46,690 nt of DNA, taken from contig JASEFR010000009.1 of the NCBI GenBank assembly GCA_030019025.1, forward strand, positions 11,444 to 58,133, in the 5' to 3' direction. Below the pieces are notes generated by a model that saw only the letters and a list, made by a program, of their open reading frames with translations, searched no databases and was not told the origin of the DNA. The position numbers and the translations under genes are program-made. Shown piece by piece: positions 40,193-46,690 of this stretch; position 1 is the stretch's first letter; every line of letters begins with the position of its first letter. This DNA comes from a bacterium. Its GTDB lineage: Bacteria; Hydrothermota; Hydrothermia; UBA1063.

Positions 40193-40837
40193 TTATTTTT
40201 CCCTTCGGGTAAATAAGTGAGCCACCCTTAATGGCTCTAGTATTTTATAATGCAACGTATTTTCTAAAACTACCTTGATGGCCATATCAAGGTCAACGAG
40301 ATGGCCAATGGATACGTAAAGCGGTTTTGATCTATCCTTGGTAACAAGGCAGGCTCCAATGACGGCATTGTTTCTATCCCTTAGATAGGTAAAGTTTCCT
40401 CGAACAAGCTCAGGCATATCGCAATATCCATACAATCTACTCTTTGCGACCCCTATTGTTGGAAGATTCAATAAAACCCCAAGGTGGGAGGCAACGCCAA
40501 ATCCCCGTGGATGGGCAATTCCTTGGCCATCAACGAGCACGATATCGGGTTTAACTTTCAGCTTATTGTAAGAATCTATTAGAAATGGCACCTCTCTGAA
40601 AGCGAGATAACCGGGGATATAAGGAAATTCAATCCCTCTTTTGACAACTGCTACATCCAGCAATTTAAACTGCCTATTAAAAACCACAAAAACTCCAACA
40701 CCTTCATTTTTACGATAAGAAACGTCGCATCCACCAATATATTCATAATCTTGAAGCTTATTTACAGTGATAACAAGGCTTCTCAGCTCCTCCTGAACTT
40801 TTTTAAGTAGTTGAATTTCAGGAAGTTTCTCTTTCAT
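40193..40837 (-). CDS. nfi: Endonuclease V (deoxyinosine repair)
   Basis: A 214-residue protein of the EndoV family, which nicks DNA one base 3' of deoxyinosine. Catalytic acids are visible in YIGGCDVSY (near residue 38), PGYLAFREVPF (near 82) and VLVDGQGIAHPRGFGVA (near 105); GVAKSRLYG follows. Length is normal. The start codon is inside the 3' end of hisS (20-nt overlap). Deoxyinosine forms faster at high temperature, and EndoV is frequent in thermophiles, in line with but not proving such a lifestyle. Confidence 0.93.
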   Translation of the reverse strand: MKEKLPEIQLLKKVQEELRSLVITVNKLQDYEYIGGCDVSYRKNEGVGVFVVFNRQFKLLDVAVVKRGIEFPYIPGYLAFREVPFLIDSYNKLKVKPDIVLVDGQGIAHPRGFGVASHLGVLLNLPTIGVAKSRLYGYCDMPELVRGNFTYLRDRNNAVIGACLVTKDRSKPLYVSIGHLVDLDMAIKVVLENTLHYKILEPLRVAHLFTRREK

Positions 40838-42074
40838 ACAATGCCTTCAATTCATTTTCATCGACTTCTATTTCTTCACCCGTCTCCATATTTCTTACCC
40901 TCACCTTCCCTCGCATTATCTCATCCTCACCAACAATAATCGTCCTTTGTGCGCCAATTCTGTCGGCAATTTTTAACTGTGCTTTCAAACTTTTAAGCTC
41001 ATAACACATATCCGAAGGAATGTACCAATCTCTTAGTTTTTTCAGAAGTCTTATTCCATAACCTCTTTCTACCTCTCCGACGGTAGCAACAAAGTAAAAT
41101 GGTCCTTTCAACTTTGGAATCGCACTTTCCATCGCAACCACAATCCTATCCACGCCAATGGCAAAACCCATAGCCGGTGTTGCAGGGCCTCCCAGTTCTT
41201 CCACAAGTCTGTCATATCTCCCACCGCCACATACAGTATCTTGGGCTCCCAACTCTTTAACTTTAATCTCAAAGACGGTATGTGTGTAATAATCAAGGCC
41301 CCTCACGAGTTTCGGATTTATAGTATACTCTATCCCCCAACTATTTAAGTAAGATTGAACATCTTCAAAGTAACGGTAAGACTCACGGGAAAGAAATTCA
41401 AGAATAACCGGAGCATCATAGAGTTTTGGAGCATCAATTTCGCAGTCCAAAATTCTCAAAATATTCGTGGTTTTTCTTCGATTACACGTCTCACAAAGGG
41501 CAAACTCCTTCATCAGTTCCTTTTCTTCAATGTAGTCAAGGAGTGTTCTCTTGTAAATCTCCCTTTCCTCTGGTGTTCCAATAGAATTAATCTCCAGTTG
41601 GAAATTCTCAAGGCCCATCTCTTTGAGAATCCTGACCGCCATTTCTATTACCTCGGCATCGAGAAGAGGGTCTTTTATTCCGAGGGCCTCAGCGCCAATC
41701 TGCCAAAATTCTCTGTACCTACCACGCTGAGGCCTTTCCGCCCTAAACATGTTCATAACATAAGCCAGTTTAGCAGGGGGATGTATCTGATTCTCAAGGA
41801 AAGCTCTGATAATAGAAGCAGTACCCTCGGGCCTCAAGGCCAATAGCCTCTCACCTCGGTCCTGAAAAACAAACATTTCCTTTTCCACAATATCCGTTGA
41901 GGCTCCAATGCTTCTGGAAAACAATTCGGCGTACTCAAAGGTAGGAGTGATCATGAACGTATAGCCATAACTTTCAAGTACTCTTCTGGCTTTTTTAATT
42001 AATCCCTCCCTGAACTTTTCCTCCTCAGGGAGTATATCTCTCGTACCTCTCGGTCTTTGGAATTTAGCACTCAT
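40818..42074 (-). CDS. hisS: Histidyl-tRNA synthetase
   Basis: A 418-residue class II synthetase. N-terminal RPRGTRDILPEE, motif 2 FRAERPQRGRYREFWQIGAE near residue 115, histidine-binding LVRGLDYYTHTVFEI near residue 258 and GGGRYDRLVEELGGPATPAMGFAIG (motif 3 region). A C-terminal anticodon-binding domain completes the usual length. The start overlaps the stop of the C25 peptidase gene by 4 nt (ATGA), so hisS translation is coupled to a secreted-protease gene, an odd partner. Confidence 0.95.
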   Translation of the reverse strand: MSAKFQRPRGTRDILPEEEKFREGLIKKARRVLESYGYTFMITPTFEYAELFSRSIGASTDIVEKEMFVFQDRGERLLALRPEGTASIIRAFLENQIHPPAKLAYVMNMFRAERPQRGRYREFWQIGAEALGIKDPLLDAEVIEMAVRILKEMGLENFQLEINSIGTPEEREIYKRTLLDYIEEKELMKEFALCETCNRRKTTNILRILDCEIDAPKLYDAPVILEFLSRESYRYFEDVQSYLNSWGIEYTINPKLVRGLDYYTHTVFEIKVKELGAQDTVCGGGRYDRLVEELGGPATPAMGFAIGVDRIVVAMESAIPKLKGPFYFVATVGEVERGYGIRLLKKLRDWYIPSDMCYELKSLKAQLKIADRIGAQRTIIVGEDEIMRGKVRVRNMETGEEIEVDENELKALYERETS

Positions 42075-45000
42075 TTTACTATCACCATCCTTTTTGTTTT
42101 GTCTAAAATTTTAACAAAATAAACTCCACTCTTTATCCCCAATAGTGGAACAACTAATTCGTTTATACCTTCTGCTAAAGCAAAATTAAAGCTTTTAATA
42201 AGCCTGCCATTAACATCAAACAGGCCTAAATTTATAAACTCTGAATTTTGGGATAATAGCAAAAACCTAAAGGACCCACCTCTTACAATCATTGGAAAGT
42301 TCAAAATCTTTACTCCTTCAAAGGACAGTTCTTCTTTCCTTACAATATCTTCTTCTGCACTCACAATTTTGATTTCATCCAGACCCCAATAAGTTTCGGA
42401 AGAACTATCTTTTGTAAAGGTTATTAAAACCCTCACATAATCGGGGTTGTCTTCAACTTCTCCTTCATATTGATAGTAAGCCCAGTTTCCATAGATTGAC
42501 TTCTCATCCAAGGCACCACCCGCACCAAGAAAGGCAATATCCTCAACTTCTGTCCTCAAAACATCCCCTCCACTTAACCACTCCTTCCGTAGTGAAATCT
42601 TAACTCCCGTTGTACCGTAAATGGGGAAACTGTAGGTGAAATAAAGGCCGAGCTTAAATTTTCCATTTAATCTAAACCTTTCCGAGTAAATTTTTGCCTG
42701 TAACGGGAAGGGTGCAAATTCATCTTTGTAGGTTAAATATTTATCAAATGGCCCTGCTTGATCTGAAAGACAAAAATAAGTTGTATCTCCATACCATTTG
42801 TCCATTCTTTCAAAATCGGTATAAAAAAGTTCGGAGTCAAAAATCAAGGAAATATCAAACTTTAAATAGATGCCGTTAAACTCAAAAAAGAGACGTAAAT
42901 TTCTACCTTTGGGGACATCAGTTTCTAATGTAAACTCCGCTTGGCTTTCCACTAAAAGAGAATCATTGTAAAATCCTAAGGGAACAAGGCCGGGAACCTC
43001 ATAAACACCAAGCACTCGTCCCTTGAGCCTCATAAAGGAACTATTTACAAATCTCAAAATAAGGGAACTATCCCCTGAAGCATAAGAAACAAAGCGGATT
43101 GAGGGCCAGGCAATTTTTAGAGAGTGAAAGCTCTCCCCTTTTCTTGAACGAATTCTCAAGGTTTTAACGGTATTCTTCTTCAAACTTTCTGGTACTATAC
43201 ATATCACATCAAATCTCAAACTTTCCCCGGTTTGAAGATTCACAGATATTCGATCAGGATCAAATAGGAGCCCTGATGATGACAATGAAATTGTGTCAGC
43301 AAAGGGGGATTCTCCTCCATTCGCTATAGTTAGGCTTAAAATGTTATTTTCACCTGCCCACACCCAATCCCTGAAACTTCCATCATTCTTAACTTTAACA
43401 TCAAAAACTATATCTCTTCTTTTTAACTCAACCCACTCAGAGTAGATGTGAAAGCTGGGTTTCCAGAGGGTAATAAGGACAGAATCGCAAAGCGTATCTA
43501 TGTCGAGGGAAATTATTCCCGAAAAATCGGATTTCTTAACCGCGAGAACTGAATCGCCTACCATTAAGGTAGCGGTTACCCCGCTTAAAGGTTGTCCATC
43601 ATAACCCACAACCAATCTGATATTAGTATCGCCAATATCCTTTGAAAAGATTTCCAACTCCTTAGGTTTCTCCCTCCACAGATAGAGTGCAGGGTCTCCG
43701 AAAAGGTTGATCTCATAATAACACCATCGATAAACGTTTGAATCTCTTGCCAGCGGAGCAAAACTTGCCTTGTGATTCCAAAAAACCTTTCCCAGTTCAT
43801 CATCCTGATTCTTAAAAAGTAACTTAAAGAATTCATTGTCAAAGATATCAGAGTACCCAAATCCTGGATTTCCTGGGGCTCCCCAACCATAACGGGAATT
43901 GGCAACAACACCTAACGCACCGCCCCTGGCCGTTACAAGTGCTTCCGCCAGAGAAGGGTAATCCATCGCCCCGACCCAACAGCCTATGGAGTATAGAAAG
44001 AAGGGGGTGTAAACGTTGGTTAGAGCCACTGTATCGGAAATTCCGATAAAATCGTTTCCGAACCACATCGCAGTAATCCATCCATGCCCATCGTGGTTTA
44101 CCAGATTGACACCACTATTTAAAGAATTGATGATCTCGCTCTTTATGGCGTTACCGTAACTTTCGTAGAACCCAAAAACAATATAGTCTGGAGGAAGAAA
44201 TTTTTTACGAATGTTCTCTTTGTGAATCGATTGATCTGTATAAGGGATTTCCCACAAAATTTGAGCGAGAAAAACCGCCTTAAGAAGAGAAGGATTATCA
44301 GGGGCTACTTCGTACCCCAAAAGTTTATACAAGTAATTAGCAAGTTCTACAGTATCTTTTACAGGCAGTCTTCCCACATAAAAATCGGGGTAAAGTTCAA
44401 CGGAATCTTCGACTTCACCGTAAACCATATTTCCGTTAGCATCGTAATCACCATCAATATCTGCATAATAAAGGTCAGAAGGTATATCATTTTCATTGGG
44501 CATAAAACCAGCCTGACAATCAAAAGCATAGAGATAAACCAAAGGGATTAACGTCTCGTCACCCACCAAAAGCAAAAATCTCTCACCCTCGTAACTTGAG
44601 TACATTTTTAAAAAATTGCGAATTTTCTCCGCATCATTTCTGCCTTGGTACTCTGAGAATATCTCTTCCAGAGCCTTGAATACAACCTTGTATCCTTTCT
44701 GCTTTCGCAATCTTATTAAGGGATTTAGGAAATCTCTAAAATTTTGCGGGGCTATTATAAGGTAAAGGGGTTGATAGAAACCCTGTTTCGTAATTTCTCC
44801 TTCAATCCTGATTGAAAAAATCCTAATATACTCCGCAACGGAATCCCCGGGATTATATCGAAAAGGGAAGAGTATGAGTTCAAGGGTTGTATCAACGCCC
44901 TTTGTTATAACTCTATACGTGAAGTAACTATCGGGATAGAAAGCTTTTTCACTATAGAAAAGGCTGTCAAAAGGGTTTTCTTCTTTTACAGTTTTCATTG

Positions 45001-45256
45001 AAAGAACTTGAGGGGGTAAGGTAGGGGGGATAATACCGTTAACCTTGATTGTCTCTACCTGAACTGGTTTCACTTCAACCCCTTTGAAACCCTTCAAAGA
45101 AAAAGAAAGAGTTTTAGCGGGTATGCTCGGTCTCCCCTTATAGTACAACACCGGAAGCTCGGTGGTGAGTTCCTTTAAAATTAAGTCCACTGCCTTTTCA
45201 CTGGTTAAGGGAAAACTAACCTGCAGTGAAAAGGAAAATATTAAAACGAGAAACAT
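42071..45256 (-). CDS. Secreted gingipain-like peptidase (family C25) with sorting-type C-terminal domain
   Basis: A 1061-residue exported cysteine peptidase. A signal peptide (MFLVLIFSFSLQVSFP) is followed by a propeptide with NG-type repeats and the C25 catalytic domain. Catalytic His is in LVNHDGHGWI near residue 390 and Cys in FFLYSIGCWVGAMDYPSLAEAL near residue 430, with GVVANSRYGWG following. The middle holds beta-sandwich domains. The final 75 residues resemble the FlgD/T9SS type-A sorting domain: INLGLFDVNGRLIKSFNF, LKSGVYFVKILDKTKRMVIVK-like. It probably acts outside the cell on proteins. The -10 box lies 6 nt before ATG. hisS overlaps its 3' end. Confidence 0.88.
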   Translation of the reverse strand: MFLVLIFSFSLQVSFPLTSEKAVDLILKELTTELPVLYYKGRPSIPAKTLSFSLKGFKGVEVKPVQVETIKVNGIIPPTLPPQVLSMKTVKEENPFDSLFYSEKAFYPDSYFTYRVITKGVDTTLELILFPFRYNPGDSVAEYIRIFSIRIEGEITKQGFYQPLYLIIAPQNFRDFLNPLIRLRKQKGYKVVFKALEEIFSEYQGRNDAEKIRNFLKMYSSYEGERFLLLVGDETLIPLVYLYAFDCQAGFMPNENDIPSDLYYADIDGDYDANGNMVYGEVEDSVELYPDFYVGRLPVKDTVELANYLYKLLGYEVAPDNPSLLKAVFLAQILWEIPYTDQSIHKENIRKKFLPPDYIVFGFYESYGNAIKSEIINSLNSGVNLVNHDGHGWITAMWFGNDFIGISDTVALTNVYTPFFLYSIGCWVGAMDYPSLAEALVTARGGALGVVANSRYGWGAPGNPGFGYSDIFDNEFFKLLFKNQDDELGKVFWNHKASFAPLARDSNVYRWCYYEINLFGDPALYLWREKPKELEIFSKDIGDTNIRLVVGYDGQPLSGVTATLMVGDSVLAVKKSDFSGIISLDIDTLCDSVLITLWKPSFHIYSEWVELKRRDIVFDVKVKNDGSFRDWVWAGENNILSLTIANGGESPFADTISLSSSGLLFDPDRISVNLQTGESLRFDVICIVPESLKKNTVKTLRIRSRKGESFHSLKIAWPSIRFVSYASGDSSLILRFVNSSFMRLKGRVLGVYEVPGLVPLGFYNDSLLVESQAEFTLETDVPKGRNLRLFFEFNGIYLKFDISLIFDSELFYTDFERMDKWYGDTTYFCLSDQAGPFDKYLTYKDEFAPFPLQAKIYSERFRLNGKFKLGLYFTYSFPIYGTTGVKISLRKEWLSGGDVLRTEVEDIAFLGAGGALDEKSIYGNWAYYQYEGEVEDNPDYVRVLITFTKDSSSETYWGLDEIKIVSAEEDIVRKEELSFEGVKILNFPMIVRGGSFRFLLLSQNSEFINLGLFDVNGRLIKSFNFALAEGINELVVPLLGIKSGVYFVKILDKTKRMVIVK

Positions 45257-45262
45257 TTTTTT

Positions 45263-45291
45263 ATTTTAAAGCGCTTGAGTCGTATTTGCAA
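45263..45291 (-). promoter_or_regulatory. Promoter of the C25 peptidase-hisS unit, leaderless geometry
   Basis: Minus strand TTGCAA (45286-45291), 17-nt spacer, TAAAAT (45263-45268), then 6 nt to ATG at 45256. No Shine-Dalgarno sequence. Confidence 0.6.
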
Positions 45292-45385
45292 ATCTAAATC
45301 CTTTATTATCAATAAGATACACTGAATTGTTAAAGGAAATTAAAAGTCTGTAGGAAATTCTTTACTACAACTTTATAATTTAGCC

Positions 45386-46309
45386 ATGAAGGCAATAATT
45401 GTTCATGGTGGAGTTGGGAAGGTAAAACCCGACAAACTTGAACGAGTTAAGGCGGGTTTGAAAAGGGCAGTGGAAGCGGGATTTGCCGTCCTTCAAGAAA
45501 AAAATGATGCCCTTTCAGCTTGCGAGGCGGCCGTTAACGTGCTTGAAGATGACCCTGTATTTAATGCAGGAACCGGTTCGGTGCTTACCCTTGACGGCAG
45601 ATGCGAGCTGGATGCTGCAATTATGAAAGGTTCGACACTGGAGGCAGGTGCCGTTGCGGGAGTGGAAAAAATAAAAAATCCCATAAGTCTTGCTCGTCTT
45701 GTTATGGAAAAAACAGACCATGTGCTTCTAATCGGCGAAGGAGCAGAAAACTTTGCGAGAATAATGGGATTTCCAGAATATAACCCTATAACCGAAGAAA
45801 GACTTGAAGAATGGAAGAAGCTCAAGGAAAAACTCTTAAAGGGCGAACCTTTACATTGGAAAAAAATCTATACACTCATAAAACAACACCCTGACCTTCT
45901 GAAAGGCACAGTGGGATGCGTTGCCATTGATGACCATGGAGAAATCGTAGCAGGAACTTCTACAGGCGGCGTGTTTCTAAAACTGTTTGGCAGGGTTGGT
46001 GATACCCCCCTTCTCGGTGCAGGCACTTACGCTACACTCTTTGGTGGAGCTTCCTGCACCGGCATTGGTGAAGGAATAATGCGCACTTTGCTGGCAAAAA
46101 CTGCCTGTGATTTTATGAGAATGGGTATTTCTGCCCAAAAGACTGCAGAGGCCTGTATTGACCTTATAAACAACACAGTCAAAACTGAAACAGGCATTAT
46201 AACCCTTGATAGACATGGGAACATTGGCTTTGCTTACAATACTGAGAATATGCCAGTTGCCTTCGCCTCTTCCGAAGACCCGGAAATAAAAATAGAAGGG
46301 CTTCCTTAA
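45386..46309 (+). CDS. Isoaspartyl peptidase/L-asparaginase (Ntn hydrolase)
   Basis: A 307-residue plant-type asparaginase precursor. N-terminal IIVHGGVGKV, ALSACEAAVNVLEDDPVFNAGTGSVLTLDGR near residue 45, and the autocleavage site LLKGTVGCVAID near residue 172, whose Thr becomes the nucleophile of the beta subunit. AGTSTGGVFLKLFGRVGDTPLLGAGTYA follows. These enzymes remove isoaspartyl damage from proteins or hydrolyse asparagine. No signal peptide. A TATAAT box at 45374-45379 is 6 nt before ATG, again leaderless; its -35 is weak (TAGGAA). Confidence 0.92.
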   Translation: MKAIIVHGGVGKVKPDKLERVKAGLKRAVEAGFAVLQEKNDALSACEAAVNVLEDDPVFNAGTGSVLTLDGRCELDAAIMKGSTLEAGAVAGVEKIKNPISLARLVMEKTDHVLLIGEGAENFARIMGFPEYNPITEERLEEWKKLKEKLLKGEPLHWKKIYTLIKQHPDLLKGTVGCVAIDDHGEIVAGTSTGGVFLKLFGRVGDTPLLGAGTYATLFGGASCTGIGEGIMRTLLAKTACDFMRMGISAQKTAEACIDLINNTVKTETGIITLDRHGNIGFAYNTENMPVAFASSEDPEIKIEGLP

Positions 46310-46322
46310 AAAATTAAATTTG

Positions 46323-46368
46323 TGCGAAAGAAAAAGGGGGCCCATGCAGGCCCCCTTTTTCTTTCGCA
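46323..46368. terminator. Bidirectional terminator between convergent genes
   Basis: A 20-bp perfect stem (TGCGAAAGAAAAAGGGGGCC and its complement) around a 6-nt loop CATGCA, with A and T tracts inside the stem. It lies 14 nt after the isoaspartyl peptidase stop and 12 nt before the stop of the convergent gene, so it can serve both. Confidence 0.85.
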
Positions 46369-46379
46369 GCCAAATCTCC

Positions 46380-46690
46380 TTACCTGACCAGCAGGAACTT
46401 ATTCACGTGATCCTTGCCATCCGCTTTCAATCTCACAAAGTAAATCCCCTGAGGAAGCGCCTTCCCATCTATTCTTAACCTGTAATAGCCTCTGTCGTAT
46501 TCACCCCTTGCAAGAACCTTTACCACCCTTCCCTGTATGTCAATAATTTCCAGAGTTATATGCGACTTCTTGGCAAGTGTAAAGGCAACAAAACCCGTTC
46601 CCCTCATAGGATTGCTCGAAAGACCCAACAAGGCCGTCCTTTGAGGCAACTCCTCAATTACAGCTGAAATCAACCCAGTTGTATCGGTGG
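46380..46690 (-). CDS. C-terminal sorting domain (FlgD/T9SS type A) of a secreted protein, 5' end beyond the window
   Basis: The frame is open to the right edge (reading TDTTGLISAVIEE at the boundary), so only the last 103 or so residues are visible. They form a C-terminal secretion/sorting domain: LSSNPMRGTGFVAFTLAKK, then HITLEIIDIQGRVVKVLARG, then LPQGIYFVRLKADGKDHVNKFLLVR. This is the same type as at the end of the C25 peptidase. Such domains are removed during export by type IX-like systems and mark large secreted proteins in FCB-group and related phyla. The upstream catalytic or binding domain is outside the window. An internal TTG at 46673 is not a start. Confidence 0.85.
   Translation of the reverse strand, partial: TDTTGLISAVIEELPQRTALLGLSSNPMRGTGFVAFTLAKKSHITLEIIDIQGRVVKVLARGEYDRGYYRLRIDGKALPQGIYFVRLKADGKDHVNKFLLVR

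Noticed and set aside
18411-46690. Search for tRNA, rRNA and riboswitches in the core part
   Set aside because: Intergenic gaps are short and none shows a cloverleaf, rRNA stretch or recognisable aptamer by eye; a covariance search was not possible.

Overview
The window looks like a piece of the chromosome of an uncultured, probably thermophilic, Gram-negative bacterium. It is AT-rich with tightly packed operons. It carries secreted proteins ending in FlgD/T9SS-type sorting domains, a gingipain-like C25 peptidase and a beta-barrel-like protein, alongside ordinary bacterial housekeeping genes. This fits the FCB/candidate-phylum WOR-3 (Hydrothermae-like) neighbourhood better than a cultured model phylum, but no marker here fixes the taxonomy.

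Region 1 (1 to about 18,410) is an accessory region that I read as an integron-like cassette array. Every gene is on the minus strand. Ten 79-94 bp hairpin-forming sites with attC architecture separate the genes or small gene pairs (1931-2017, 4121-4202, 4757-4840, 6202-6286, 6966-7050, 14379-14472, 14757-14835, 16165-16251, 16898-16977, 17694-17780). Read on the minus strand, a site usually follows a stop codon with a TATAAC/RYYYAAC-like box and ends in a CGTTAGGC/CGTTATA-like box just ahead of the next gene. Three sites belong to a second class built from two palindromic arms. Cargo from right to left: a recombinase relic, two secreted proteins, two UbiE-like methyltransferases (one frameshifted), a 57-aa protein, a 7.2-kb pair of PLD-SNF2 helicase plus Eco57I-like methyltransferase, relics of a serine and a tyrosine recombinase, a ClpP/SppA-fold protease (SDH family) with a 67-aa partner, relics of a pyrimidine-dimer glycosylase and an IS1182-like transposase, a type II restriction-modification pair, and a STAND NTPase running off the left edge. 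No intact integrase is present. Two decayed tyrosine-recombinase relics (6289-6512 and 17829-18184) share a 73-bp perfectly identical noncoding block and a promoter firing into the array. The region therefore resembles an attC cluster lacking a working integrase, loaded with defence-type genes.

Region 2 (18,411-25,675) is core chromosome on the minus strand: a BatA/DUF58 pair, a receiver-DUF4388 protein, and an rpsF-ssb-rpsR-rplI-bifunctional nuclease-pyrD operon with a clear sigma70-type promoter, preceded by fabD.

Region 3 (24,752-31,644) is a probable sigma54-controlled operon. A strong -24/-12 promoter with two tandem 18-bp dyads upstream drives a secreted repeat-like protein, a barrel-like protein, a small exported protein, a histidine kinase and its sigma54-activator response regulator, and then rlmI-like and fabD by overlap or abutment. 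The circuit looks self-regulated.

Region 4 (31,900-46,690) has paired half-size chromate transporters, a large TPR protein with dprA, a dCMP-deaminase-like enzyme with a lipoprotein, cdaA-ybbR (c-di-AMP synthesis), fabG, nfi, hisS, the C25 peptidase, an isoaspartyl peptidase and the end of another sorting-domain protein. Several genes here have a -10 box only 6-8 nt upstream of ATG, suggesting leaderless mRNAs. I saw no rRNA, tRNA or CRISPR array.
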